Counted from the stretch's first letter, positions 48,490 to 56,955 are shown. The stretch is DNA of 64,000 nt from Bacteroides sp. (GCA_023665145.1 JAMPEM010000006.1:36065-100064); one strand, 5' to 3'. Numbers and translations are program-made. The notes: a model not told the origin generated them from the sequence alone.

Positions 48490-48954
48490 TCAGAATTTGA
48501 GGTCATAGACCACACTTTTTACATCCTGATAATCAAATGGATATTCCACCTCCTCAATGACGGGTCTTTTTTCACCGGGTTTCTTGATTTTTTCCTCTTG
48601 CACAATTGTAAAACCGGAATCGGTAACATCTCGGAGGATTCCGTGCAGTTTACGGCCATCCTTTGTAAGCACGACAACCGGATTACCTAAATTTTTACGA
48701 TATTGACGCACAACCTTGAAAGGTGAAGTAAGTCCGGAAGATCCCACCTCGAGTTCATAATCTTCCACATCACGATTAAACTCCCCTTCGATAGCATGAG
48801 TCAACGAGATACATTCGTCGATATCAACACCTTCGTCGTTGTCAATCTCTACGGTAATTTCATTAGTTGGAGAGACCTTAAGGTCGACAAGATAATTGCC
48901 GGAACCTTCAAGTGAATTTTCGATGAAATCGCGAAGTTTCGAAGAATCAATCAT
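48490..48954 (-). CDS. rimP: Ribosome maturation factor RimP
   Basis: 154 residues with the RimP blocks VEIDNDEGVDIDECISLTHAIE, YELEVGSSGLTSPFKVVRQYRKNLG and a C-terminal SH3-like domain (about 85-154). It assists 30S subunit assembly. First gene of the rimP-nusA-infB operon. A TATCTTTG box at 49018-49011 and a leader hairpin at 48978-48995 lie upstream, and small-RNA copy B reads toward it. Confidence 0.95.
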   Translation of the reverse strand: MIDSSKLRDFIENSLEGSGNYLVDLKVSPTNEITVEIDNDEGVDIDECISLTHAIEGEFNRDVEDYELEVGSSGLTSPFKVVRQYRKNLGNPVVVLTKDGRKLHGILRDVTDSGFTIVQEEKIKKPGEKRPVIEEVEYPFDYQDVKSVVYDLKF

Positions 48955-48977
48955 AATCGGTATTTATAAAAAACGAA

Positions 48978-48995
48978 GGAGACGATAGCGTCTCC
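48978..48995 (-). other. Leader hairpin of rimP
   Basis: GGAGACG, ATAG, CGTCTCC: a perfect 7-bp stem in the 5' UTR of rimP about 25 nt from the start codon. It is not followed by a T run, so not a terminator. Confidence 0.5.
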
Positions 48996-49010
48996 CTCCG
49001 GAATTCTTTG

Positions 49011-49018
49011 CAAAGATA
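49011..49018 (-). promoter_or_regulatory. Promoter -7 box of rimP-nusA-infB
   Basis: TATCTTTG on the minus strand; the -33 element is not clear. Predicted leader of about 50 nt. Confidence 0.5.
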
Positions 49019-49141
49019 CAAAAAAAAATCATCACATCCTAATAAGAAGCTAAAAATACGACAACGCACCTGATTATTTAAGGTAAATTAACAATTGTTT
49101 ACATTTATTTCAAACTTACCTAAAGCGATAACATTGATATA

Positions 49142-49210
49142 AAAAAAATTGATTGTCATCACGACAACCAATCTCTGTGTTAACCTTAAAATCTAATACC
49201 ATGAAAAACT
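49142..49210 (-). ncRNA. Predicted small RNA, copy B
   Basis: Same architecture as copy A: TACCTTTG at 49224-49217 on the minus strand, body of about 69 nt identical to copy A and an intrinsic terminator ending in eight T (49148-49141). It is co-directional with rimP-nusA-infB, about 125 nt upstream of the rimP promoter box, so readthrough could enter that operon. The opposite strand again has a 9-codon ORF (MKNSTAKVI). Confidence 0.6.
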
Positions 49211-49260
49211 CGACTGCAAAGGTAATATAATTTTCTTAAACTATGTTATAAAACAGAAAA
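49142..49260 (-). repeat. Inverted repeat copy B (119 bp), partner at 36745-36863
   Basis: Reverse complement of copy A with two differences. Copy B is oriented toward rimP, upstream of its promoter. The rest of the 48955-49522 gap holds the rimP promoter and leader, the hpt promoter and AT-rich DNA with no ORF I would accept. Confidence 0.95.
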
Positions 49261-49449
49261 CAAACGACAAAATTTAAGATTATTTAATATAAGACCCTAT
49301 TATTAAACATTTGTTAACACTAATCCCGGTGCGGCATAGTGGTTGCTAAACATTAAACCTCTAAATATACCAATTTGAATATATGCACCTGGGAGTGAGA
49401 ATAAATGGAGGATATTGGGAAATTTTGGCAGATAATATTCTTAATTTTT

Positions 49450-49480
49450 TTTGCCATAAACATAATTCTTACTAACTTTG
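49450..49480 (+). promoter_or_regulatory. Promoter of hpt-adk
   Basis: TTTG (49450-49453), 19 nt, TAACTTTG (49473-49480); about 35 nt of leader precede the hpt ATG. Confidence 0.7.
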
Positions 49481-49522
49481 CATTAATAAATGGCCGCAAC
49501 ATAGCGGCTTCCACCCTCAAAT

Positions 49523-50071
49523 ATGAATAAAGAATTGACTGTCAACGGCTTGACATTTGTGCCGTATTTAACAGAGGAAGAGATTGCCCGTGAGGTGAAA
49601 CGTGTAGCGGATTCATTGCGAGCAGACCTTGAAGGTTCAGAGCCTATATTTTTATGCGTTTTAAACGGGGCCTTTATATTCGCAGCCGATTTGGTGCGTG
49701 AGATAGGGCTTAACAATGCCAAAATCAATTTTGTGAGATACTCGTCGTATGACGGAACATCGTCTACGGGCAGAGTGAAAGAGATAATGGGACTGAGCGA
49801 GGATATAGAAGGGAAAGACGTAGTGATAATTGAGGACATTGTGGACACCGGATTGACTGCTAAACACATGGTGGAAGATTTAAGAAAACGGAATCCCAAA
49901 TCAATCCATTTTGTTACATTACTTCATAAGCCGGAAAGCAGTAAAACCGGGTTTAAGCCTGACTATGCTGCATTTGAGATACCGCCCAAGTTTATAATAG
50001 GGTATGGTCTTGACCTTGACGGGAAAGTACGTAATCTCAAGGATATATATGTAATAAAAGAGGAAGACTAA
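49523..50071 (+). CDS. hpt: Hypoxanthine phosphoribosyltransferase
   Basis: Salvages hypoxanthine and guanine to IMP and GMP using PRPP. The 182 residues show FLCVLNGAFIFAADL, NFVRYSSYDGTSSTGRV and the PRPP loop VVIIEDIVDTGLTAKHM (about 94-110). Normal length. It shares a transcript with adk (16 bp gap); both act on purine nucleotides. Confidence 0.95.
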   Translation: MNKELTVNGLTFVPYLTEEEIAREVKRVADSLRADLEGSEPIFLCVLNGAFIFAADLVREIGLNNAKINFVRYSSYDGTSSTGRVKEIMGLSEDIEGKDVVIIEDIVDTGLTAKHMVEDLRKRNPKSIHFVTLLHKPESSKTGFKPDYAAFEIPPKFIIGYGLDLDGKVRNLKDIYVIKEED

Positions 50072-50087
50072 TAATTTACGCAGATAT

Positions 50088-50687
50088 ATGCTTAATTTAG
50101 TATTGTTTGGCGCCCCCGGCTCAGGCAAAGGAACTCAGAGCGCAAAATTAATAGATGAGTACGGGCTATACCATATCTCTACAGGAGAGGTGCTTCGCGA
50201 CCATATAGCTCGCGGTACAGAGTTGGGGAAGATAGCCGACAGATATATATCAAAAGGTCAACTGATTCCGGATGAGCTTATGATTGATATTCTTGACGAT
50301 GTCCTTGATAAGAATGCATCCGGAAAGAAAGGTGTGGTATTTGACGGATTCCCTCGCACGATTCCACAAGCCAAAGCTCTTAAAAATCTTTTACAGAAAA
50401 GAGGATCTGATCTTCATGCCGTCATAGGGTTGGAAGTTCCGGAAGAGGAGCTTATTGAGCGTATGTTAAAGCGTGGTCGGGAGACAGGTCGAGCTGATGA
50501 CAATCGTGACACCATAAAGAATCGTCTGGATGTATATCACAACCAGACAGAGCCGTTGAAGGATTACTACAGCACAGAAGGGAAATATCTCGGAATCAAC
50601 GGGTCTGGTGTAGTCGATGAAATTTTTGACGACATAGCGAAAGGAATAGAACGAACTACGGGTCTAAAGCGTCGCACCAAAAGATAA
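50088..50687 (+). CDS. adk: Adenylate kinase
   Basis: Interconverts 2 ADP with ATP and AMP. The 199 residues have the P-loop GAPGSGKGTQSAKL (about 8-21), ISTGEVLRDHI, the core DGFPRTIPQAKAL (about 84-96) and the GRADDNRDTIKNRL arginine-rich segment. The LID domain is the short type (KRGRETGRADDN) without zinc Cys. It ends 27 bp before a strong bidirectional terminator. Confidence 0.96.
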   Translation: MLNLVLFGAPGSGKGTQSAKLIDEYGLYHISTGEVLRDHIARGTELGKIADRYISKGQLIPDELMIDILDDVLDKNASGKKGVVFDGFPRTIPQAKALKNLLQKRGSDLHAVIGLEVPEEELIERMLKRGRETGRADDNRDTIKNRLDVYHNQTEPLKDYYSTEGKYLGINGSGVVDEIFDDIAKGIERTTGLKRRTKR

Positions 50688-50714
50688 TATTTCGTCATCA
50701 AATATAGTTTTCAG

Positions 50715-50746
50715 AAGAGCCGTCGAAATTTTTCGACGGCTCTTTT
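50715..50746. terminator. Bidirectional terminator between adk and the GSCFA gene
   Basis: A 14-bp perfect stem (50715-50728 with 50731-50744), GC core GAGCCGTCG, A-rich on one side and T-rich on the other. The GSCFA stop codon overlaps its edge. Confidence 0.88.
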
Positions 50747-51686
50747 ATGGACGCATGGAGGGATGTAGTGACAAAAATGAGGCAAGCTCTTGCTGCACAC
50801 GCGATATGAATTGTCTGCTTTGTGCACTTTCCACCAAAGGACGATGTTGTATTTTTCGGAACAGAGATTCGGCTTGCGCCACCAATTTATCTCCCTCACT
50901 ATCAAGGTATCTTCGACGGAATTGTTCCCACACATATTGCACGGCATCGGATGAGGGGTGCACAAGGTCGGATGCATAAAATCGATAATCACGCAAATCA
51001 TCAATGAGCAATTCATACGCAGGAAAATATTCAGCCGGATATGATTGTGGATTGGAAACAATGCTGTCTACTGCCAGCTGCAATATACTTTTTGAGATAG
51101 TATTGCCATGCAAAAAGTCGCGGACATGTCTTACGGGGCTGACAGTAAAAATGAATTTCAGATTAGGATTGACTACTCTAATTCTTTGCATAAGTGCACT
51201 CCATTCGTTCACAATTTCATCTATGCCGAGCAGGCGGGATTGAAATAGCTTTGCGGGCATTTTGTGACAGTTGGCCACTACAGCCCCATCTATTTCATAT
51301 ATTCTTGATGTCCCGAAAGTCAAAACAATAAATTCCGCATCAATGATGTAACGATGAAGATTAGAGAGTGCATCTTCGCATTTTAGTCGACAAGCCGATT
51401 CGTTTTCAGCAGAAAAGAGAGAAGGGAACTCCCAGGAATTCCATACTCCTTGATGTTGGAAATACCGCAACCCGACATAATTATCATCGAGGGCTAAACT
51501 AAGAATACGAGCTATCGAAGAAGGATTGAACAGTGTTCCGCAAGGATTAACAGCTACGTTCCAAAACGAGCTGCGCATCTTGCGTCCGATTTCGTCACTA
51601 AAACAGCTTCCGAGGAGTACACCTGATTTTTCGGGGGATAGAGTCAACTCGCCTTTAGTCAATTCAATTTCAGTACGGAATCTCAT
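50745..51686 (-). CDS. GSCFA-domain protein
   Basis: 313 residues with the family signature LLGSCFSDEIGRKM near 25-38 and NPCGTLFNPSSIARIL, LTFGTSRIYEIDG, and a C-terminal YFPAYELLIDDLRDYRFYASDLVHPSSDAV (split here as YFPAYELLIDDLRDYRFY and DLVHPSSDAV). The fold is SGNH-hydrolase-like with catalytic-type Ser (GSC) and Asp-x-x-His (DLVH), so an esterase or acetyl-transfer role on a glycan is plausible but unproven. It follows the PorE-like gene by 12 bp. Confidence 0.9.
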   Translation of the reverse strand: MRFRTEIELTKGELTLSPEKSGVLLGSCFSDEIGRKMRSSFWNVAVNPCGTLFNPSSIARILSLALDDNYVGLRYFQHQGVWNSWEFPSLFSAENESACRLKCEDALSNLHRYIIDAEFIVLTFGTSRIYEIDGAVVANCHKMPAKLFQSRLLGIDEIVNEWSALMQRIRVVNPNLKFIFTVSPVRHVRDFLHGNTISKSILQLAVDSIVSNPQSYPAEYFPAYELLIDDLRDYRFYASDLVHPSSDAVQYVWEQFRRRYLDSEGDKLVAQAESLFRKIQHRPLVESAQSRQFISRVQQELASFLSLHPSMRP

Positions 51687-51698
51687 TATATCGGAGGG

Positions 51699-53699
51699 TT
51701 AAAATTCAAAATTTGTAGAAATTACTTGAAATTCAGTCCGCCGGTTGATTTGGTCAGCGGCATCCTGATCCTCAGGGCTGAGAGTCAGGATATAATCCTC
51801 TGTGAGCACAGTTCCTTCGGAGAATTGGGGAAATTCCTTATTAATTCTTTTGGTAACGGTTTTAGGTTTTGACTCACCATATCCGGCCGGATTCAATCTT
51901 GCTCGAGATATTCCGGCTGCTACAAGATAGTCTACCACGGATTTGGCGCGACGTTCCGATAGTCCTATATTATAAGCGTCTGAGCCATGACGGTCAGTAT
52001 GAGAAGCCATTTCAATAGTCACATGAGGATTATCCTTAAGCAATTGGACTATCTCATCAAGTGCTTCTTTGGATTCGGGTCTTAAAGTAGCCTTATCAAA
52101 GTCGTAGAATATATTTTCTACCACTTGGGGCTTATTAATTGCAGCGAGGATAAAGTCAATACCATAATCGGCATCTTCCTCGGCTGAGTCGGATTCAAAC
52201 TCCTGTTTTACGTTTAGATAACCCGGAGCTCCGGCCATCATTACATATTTGACACCGCGTTGAAGGTTGAATTTAAATGAACCGTCATCTCGAGCCACCT
52301 CTTTTTGATTACTTCCGTCATTACCAACTATTCTTATAATGGCATTAGGAACCGGCTCATCATCCTTATCAAGCACCCATCCGGAAATGGTAACTTTAAT
52401 GTCAGGCAGTTCGAAGGAATATATATGGTCATAACCACGGCCATCACCGCGGTTGGAGCTAAAGAAACCGTTTTCCCCGGGGCCGAAAGTTATACCAAAG
52501 TCGTCTCCGGCGCTGTTCATAGGTTCCCCCATATTTTCCACACTCCACCGCTCGCCTGTACTGTTAAGCCACGCTCTGAAAATATCGAGACCTCCGAATC
52601 CTTGATGACCATCGGAAGCGAAATATATGAGCGAATCACTCCTCACGAACGGGAACATTTCATCACCGGGAGTATTAATGTCAGAGCCGAGATTTTCGAG
52701 AGATCCGGCACGTTCATCAAGTCGGATTCTCCAAATATCCTTACCACCGTAACCGCCCGGCATATCAGAAGCGAAATAGAGCCACTTACCATCGGGAGAG
52801 ACAGCCGGGTGGCCTACGGCAGAGATAGTATCAGAAATGATTTCGAATTTTTGAGGTGCACTCCAAGTGGCATCACTGCGACGGGAGGTATAGATTTCCA
52901 CAGATGTATTTGCCACAGGTGAGCGACGCGCCTTTGTCAGATACATTGTCTGACCGTCAGGTGAAAAGCTGACAATACCTTCGTCATCCGCAGTGTTCAA
53001 TTCCCCACCTGCAGCTTCGGGTCGCTCCCATTCCCCCTTCTCATTTTTTTTTGCATACCAAATATCACTTTTCTTCATACCGGTAATCTCACTGCGGTTT
53101 TCACCGGTCACCTTCTCATTGCTTGAGGTGAAATATATCTGGTCGTAACTTTTGTCAAGATACATTGGTGAGAAGTCAGCACGTCGGGAATTGAAAAGTT
53201 GGGCATTCTTAACAATATATCTGGTTTTCTTTTTATTACTCTTGGCATCGAGAGCCATACGACTGCCGAGCAGGCCTTTACGCGCTCTTACATCTGCCGG
53301 ACGCCATTCAAGGAATTTCTCATAATTGGTGATAGCCGGAGCGTATTTACCTTCAGCCTGAAGTGACCGGGCAAGCCAAAAATATGCCATCGAATCGGGG
53401 TATTCATACCGTATGGCATTTTGAAAGGCTGCAGACGCTCTGGCAGACTGGTTAAGACGGCGATAGCAAGTACCCATTTTATATGCAATCTCGCCACGTA
53501 AAGGACGGTCTTCGCGTTTGGTGAGCTTACGATAGATTTTCTGATAGGTGCGTGCGGCATCAAAATATTCGCCACGTTCGAGCTGTTCGTCGGCAACAGA
53601 GAGTTTAGCCTGTTTGCATGAAGGGAAAAGCGAAAAAAACATTGACGCCACAACGACGACAAACAGTCTTAAATATATTTTATTACAAGAAATTTTCAT
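51699..53699 (-). CDS. PorE-like OmpA-family lipoprotein (TPR, PD40 propeller, CRD, OmpA)
   Basis: 666 residues with the same domain order as Porphyromonas PorE, a type IX secretion component: lipoprotein signal ending in LFPSC (Cys near 28), TPR repeats (about 35-145), a PD40/WD40-like propeller (about 165-440; SPDGQTMYLTKARR, SPDGKWLYFASDMPGG), a carboxypeptidase-regulatory-like domain (about 445-530) and a C-terminal OmpA peptidoglycan-binding domain (NIFYDFDKATLRPES, SERRAKSVVDYL, NRRTEFQV). It would anchor an outer-membrane complex to peptidoglycan. Other PorE/PD40-OmpA paralogues exist in the phylum, so orthology needs testing. A T9SS cargo candidate is present at 25354-26733. Confidence 0.85.
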   Translation of the reverse strand: MKISCNKIYLRLFVVVVASMFFSLFPSCKQAKLSVADEQLERGEYFDAARTYQKIYRKLTKREDRPLRGEIAYKMGTCYRRLNQSARASAAFQNAIRYEYPDSMAYFWLARSLQAEGKYAPAITNYEKFLEWRPADVRARKGLLGSRMALDAKSNKKKTRYIVKNAQLFNSRRADFSPMYLDKSYDQIYFTSSNEKVTGENRSEITGMKKSDIWYAKKNEKGEWERPEAAGGELNTADDEGIVSFSPDGQTMYLTKARRSPVANTSVEIYTSRRSDATWSAPQKFEIISDTISAVGHPAVSPDGKWLYFASDMPGGYGGKDIWRIRLDERAGSLENLGSDINTPGDEMFPFVRSDSLIYFASDGHQGFGGLDIFRAWLNSTGERWSVENMGEPMNSAGDDFGITFGPGENGFFSSNRGDGRGYDHIYSFELPDIKVTISGWVLDKDDEPVPNAIIRIVGNDGSNQKEVARDDGSFKFNLQRGVKYVMMAGAPGYLNVKQEFESDSAEEDADYGIDFILAAINKPQVVENIFYDFDKATLRPESKEALDEIVQLLKDNPHVTIEMASHTDRHGSDAYNIGLSERRAKSVVDYLVAAGISRARLNPAGYGESKPKTVTKRINKEFPQFSEGTVLTEDYILTLSPEDQDAADQINRRTEFQVISTNFEF

Positions 53700-53719
53700 A
53701 ATTAAAACAGTGCCTGGAA

Positions 53720-53739
53720 AAGGAGTATTCCAACTCCTT
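53720..53739 (-). other. Hairpin before the PorE-like start
   Basis: AAGGAGT pairs with ACTCCTT, 6-nt loop, 20 nt before the ATG. The same 7-bp stem occurs at 56912-56930 before the AsmA gene. Confidence 0.45.
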
Positions 53740-53813
53740 ATACATTATAAGAACGTATCAATGGCTTAATTTATTGAAGATATATAAAAAATAATTTTTA
53801 ACATCTCGCAATT

Positions 53814-53845
53814 CTTGCCAATATCAAAAAAAATAACTACTTTTG
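53814..53845 (+). promoter_or_regulatory. Promoter of sufE-POT
   Basis: CTTG (53814-53817), 20 nt, TACTTTTG (53838-53845). It makes the ATG at 53900 the start of sufE. Confidence 0.72.
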
Positions 53846-53899
53846 TTCAGGAAAATCCGTGGCCAAATACAGGCTACGGCAACAACTACTTATATAAAT

Positions 53900-54334
53900 A
53901 TGTCTATCAACGAGATACAAGACGAAATAATAGAAGAATTCGACGGACTGACGGATTGGATGGATCGCTATGCGTATATCATAGAGCTTGGGAATTCACT
54001 TCCGGCTCTTGACGATTCGTTAAAGACACCTCAGAATCTGATAGAAGGATGCCAGAGCAGAGTATGGATAGTGGCAGACATTGACAAGGAAGGTAAAATG
54101 AACCTGCGAGCTGACTCCGATGCCCTTATCGTGAAGGGTATTGTAGCATTGTTACTGCGAGTTCTTTCGGGACACACTCCGGATGAGATTTTGTCGTCAG
54201 ACCTTTATTTCATAGAAAAAATAGGACTTCGGGAACATTTGTCACCCACACGGTCCAACGGACTTGTCAGCATGGTCAAACAAATTCACAACTATGCAAA
54301 GGCCTTTAAAATATTATCTTCAAAAACAGATTAA
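53900..54334 (+). CDS. sufE: SufE family cysteine-desulfurase sulfur acceptor
   Basis: SufE takes sulfur from SufS and passes it to the SufBCD scaffold. The 144 residues start at 53900; the promoter excludes the longer frame from 53843. They show the family blocks WMDRYAYIIELGNSLPAL, NLIEGCQSRVWIVADI with the sulfur-accepting Cys near residue 50, SDALIVKGIVALLL and a C-terminal LSPTRSNGLVSMV. No other suf genes lie here. The transporter gene follows 26 bp later. Confidence 0.93.
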   Translation: MSINEIQDEIIEEFDGLTDWMDRYAYIIELGNSLPALDDSLKTPQNLIEGCQSRVWIVADIDKEGKMNLRADSDALIVKGIVALLLRVLSGHTPDEILSSDLYFIEKIGLREHLSPTRSNGLVSMVKQIHNYAKAFKILSSKTD

Positions 54335-54360
54335 TCACACAAACCTAATACTGAAAACTT

Positions 54361-55887
54361 ATGTTCAAGAACCAACCTAAGGGACTGATTCCTGCAGCAC
54401 TCAGCAACATGGGAGAGAGATTCGGTTATTACATCATGAATGCCGTGCTTGTACTCTTCCTGTGCTCCAAGTTTGGAATAAAAGAGGAGACATCAGCCAT
54501 CATCTATTCCTGCTTTTATGCCGGAATCTACGTATTGAGCCTCGTCGGAGGTATCATAGCCGACAAGACACAAAACTATAAGGGCACCATCATTTGGGGT
54601 CTTATTGTAATGACACTCGGATATATTATCCTTGCAATACCCATCTTCCGCACAGAGGGTAATCACGTTTGGCTGCTGGCATTGACTTGTTTCTCACTAT
54701 TTTTGATAGCCTTCGGTAATGGTCTTTTCAAAGGAAACCTTCAGGCTGTAGTGGGCCAACTTTACGACAATCCGCGCTATGCGTCACAACGCGATTCCGG
54801 CTTCCAGATATTCTATGTATTCATCAACATCGGTGGTGTGATAGCACCATTTGTAGCTCCAATGTTGAGATCATGGTGGCTTGGCGAAAACGGACTTGCC
54901 TACAACGCATCCCTACCGGCACTTTGCCATGAATATCTGAGTATTACCGACAGCATGGACACACAAAACCTCAATAACCTTTATGCATTGATATCACAAG
55001 TGGGAGGTAATGCAGCCGGTGACATCTCAGCTTTCTGTTCACAATATCTTGAAGTATTCAATACAGGTATCCACTATTCCTTCTTCGCATCCGTAGGTGC
55101 GATGCTTATTTCTCTGATAATCTTCCTTGTGACCAAGAACGGTCTTCCCACTCCGGGCAAGAAGAGCGCAGCAGAGACAGCTCAATACTCGTCTGAAGAG
55201 AAGAAAGCAATGGCAAGAGAGATCAAACAACGCATGGCAGCACTTTTCGCAGTGCTTGGCATAGCCATCTTCTTCTGGTTCTCATTCCATCAGAACGGCA
55301 CATCATTGTCGTTGTTTGCGCGCGACTTTGTACGTTCCGACTCCGTTTCGCCTGAAATTTGGCAAGCATTGAATCCATTCTATGTCATAATTCTTACTCC
55401 TGTAGTGATGGCCGTATTCGGAGCTCTTTCACGCCGCGGCAAAGAGATTTCGACACCGCGCAAGATTGCAATCGGTATGGGATTGGCAGGTATTGCTTAT
55501 CTATTCTTGATGATATTCTCAGCTGTGAAAGGATATCCGTCAGCAGAAACATTCAAGGCTCTTCCGGTGGAACAAGCAGACGCATTGAAGACAGGCCCGT
55601 GGGTGCTCTTCGTGCTATACTTCTTCCTCACTGTGGCAGAGTTGTTCATCTCACCACTCGGACTTTCATTCGTATCAAAAGTTGCCCCAAAACATCTGCA
55701 AGGTCTCTGCCAAGGTCTATGGTTGAGCGCAACAGCCGTCGGCAACCTTATGCTTTGGGTAGGGCCATTGATGTATAATGCCTTCCCGATTTGGGTGGCA
55801 TGGACAGTATTCCTGAGTGTCTGCCTGATTTCGATGGGTGTAATGTTCGGTATGGTAAAATGGCTTGAGAGAGTCACAGCCGACTAA
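54361..55887 (+). CDS. POT/PTR family proton-dependent oligopeptide transporter
   Basis: 508 residues with about fourteen hydrophobic segments. Family features include NMGERFGYYIMNAVLVLFL (the E-x-F-x-Y-Y proton-coupling motif near 17-36), GGIIADKTQNYKG, FGNGLFKGNLQAVVGQLY and FQIFYVFINIGGVIAPFV. It imports di- and tripeptides with protons. A gut asaccharolytic/peptide-using lifestyle would fit. It is followed by an intrinsic terminator. Confidence 0.92.
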   Translation: MFKNQPKGLIPAALSNMGERFGYYIMNAVLVLFLCSKFGIKEETSAIIYSCFYAGIYVLSLVGGIIADKTQNYKGTIIWGLIVMTLGYIILAIPIFRTEGNHVWLLALTCFSLFLIAFGNGLFKGNLQAVVGQLYDNPRYASQRDSGFQIFYVFINIGGVIAPFVAPMLRSWWLGENGLAYNASLPALCHEYLSITDSMDTQNLNNLYALISQVGGNAAGDISAFCSQYLEVFNTGIHYSFFASVGAMLISLIIFLVTKNGLPTPGKKSAAETAQYSSEEKKAMAREIKQRMAALFAVLGIAIFFWFSFHQNGTSLSLFARDFVRSDSVSPEIWQALNPFYVIILTPVVMAVFGALSRRGKEISTPRKIAIGMGLAGIAYLFLMIFSAVKGYPSAETFKALPVEQADALKTGPWVLFVLYFFLTVAELFISPLGLSFVSKVAPKHLQGLCQGLWLSATAVGNLMLWVGPLMYNAFPIWVAWTVFLSVCLISMGVMFGMVKWLERVTAD

Positions 55888-55901
55888 GAGGTCTTTTAAT
55901 A
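55885..55901 (+). repeat. 3'-end motif, copy 1
   Basis: TAAGAGGTCTTTTAATA, beginning at the POT stop codon. Close copies occur at 62137-62153 and 63946-63962. Confidence 0.5.
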
Positions 55902-55917
55902 TAAAATGAAAATATGA

Positions 55918-55953
55918 ATCGTCTCCGAATAAACTCGGGGACGGTTTTTTATA
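55918..55953 (+). terminator. Intrinsic terminator of sufE-POT
   Basis: GTCTCCGA pairs with TCGGGGAC (one G-U), extended by three pairs, followed by six T. Confidence 0.85.
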
Positions 55954-55970
55954 TTGATTGAGGACAAAAG

Positions 55971-56002
55971 GTTGTCTATATTGAAAAATTTCATTACTTT
56001 TG
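55971..56002 (+). promoter_or_regulatory. Promoter of the DUF5715 gene
   Basis: GTTG (55971-55974), 20 nt, TACTTTTG (55995-56002). Confidence 0.7.
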
Positions 56003-56074
56003 CAATGGATATCTCCTCCCGTCAATAGATTCTTCAATTTGACATTATAACCCACAAGCTAACACAATAAGATT

Positions 56075-56842
56075 ATGCGCCTTTTTATCGCGCTCCTCAT
56101 ATTAGCCATATTGCTTCCATCATGTCACGAAGCAGACAAATCAATGTATTCCGTTGAGGGGAATATAAAAGCTGAGGATACACCTCGCACGGAAGAAGAC
56201 ATACAAGCTATATACGATGAATACTTCAATGTCCCGAAGCTTCCCGGAGGATTTCACATCAAACCCGGAAGGCGGGATTTTGACCGAATCCATGTCAACA
56301 ATTTGGGAAATCTCGCAGAGCTGTTTAATGATTCGAATAAATATCAATATGAATATGCCGAGCGGCTTGGCATCACTCCCATTACGGGGATAAAAGATGC
56401 ATATCACACATCGCGGCCGCTTGTCGAGATTTCCACCAATCCTTTCTATGTGGTGGATCCGTTGACACATTCCGTACCATTCCTTGTTCCGGAAGCAGCT
56501 ATTCTTCTTCGTGATATTGGCAGGAATTTCATTGATTCGCTTGGTCATCGGGGTGCTGACGGTTATCGAATAATAGTGACAAGTGTACTTCGCACGCCAC
56601 AGTCTGTTAAGAGTCTGCGCAGAATAAACCGTAACGCTACCGATTCGTCAACGCATAAATTCGGGACAACGTTCGATATCACCTACTCCCGGTTCGCATG
56701 TGCCGATTCTTCACGCACCATCCATGACGGAGACCTCAAGAATCTTCTTGCAGAGGTGCTCAACGATTTACGTCAGCAGAAACGGTGCATGGTGAAATTT
56801 GAGAGAAAGTCGCCATGCTTTCACATCACTGTCACTCGATAA
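56075..56842 (+). CDS. DUF5715 family lipoprotein (peptidase M15-like fold)
   Basis: 255 residues. Lipoprotein signal with LLPSC (Cys near 17). The C-terminal half resembles M15-type peptidases: VTSVLRTPQSVKSLRRIN, SSTHKFGTTFDITYSRF (His and Asp spaced as zinc ligands) and a final SPCFHITVTR (His). The family is common in Bacteroidetes; a peptidoglycan role is inferred from the ligand pattern. It has its own promoter. Confidence 0.82.
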   Translation: MRLFIALLILAILLPSCHEADKSMYSVEGNIKAEDTPRTEEDIQAIYDEYFNVPKLPGGFHIKPGRRDFDRIHVNNLGNLAELFNDSNKYQYEYAERLGITPITGIKDAYHTSRPLVEISTNPFYVVDPLTHSVPFLVPEAAILLRDIGRNFIDSLGHRGADGYRIIVTSVLRTPQSVKSLRRINRNATDSSTHKFGTTFDITYSRFACADSSRTIHDGDLKNLLAEVLNDLRQQKRCMVKFERKSPCFHITVTR

Positions 56843-56911
56843 GGGAAGCGTTTTCGCTATCTTCTAACATTTTATTCGTTTAGGGCGTTATAATGGAAAG
56901 TGAATGTCTGT

Positions 56912-56930
56912 AAGGAGTTTGCGACTCCTT
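56912..56930 (+). other. Hairpin before the AsmA start
   Basis: AAGGAGT, loop TTGCG, ACTCCTT, 25 nt before the AsmA ATG; same stem as at 53720-53739. Confidence 0.4.
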
Positions 56931-56955
56931 CAGATAACATAGTCCACTATATGCT

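Noticed and set aside
36745-49260. The inverted 119-bp pair as ends of a composite transposon
   Set aside because: The enclosed genes are housekeeping (metG, infB, nusA, rimP), there is no transposase, and each copy has its own promoter and terminator.
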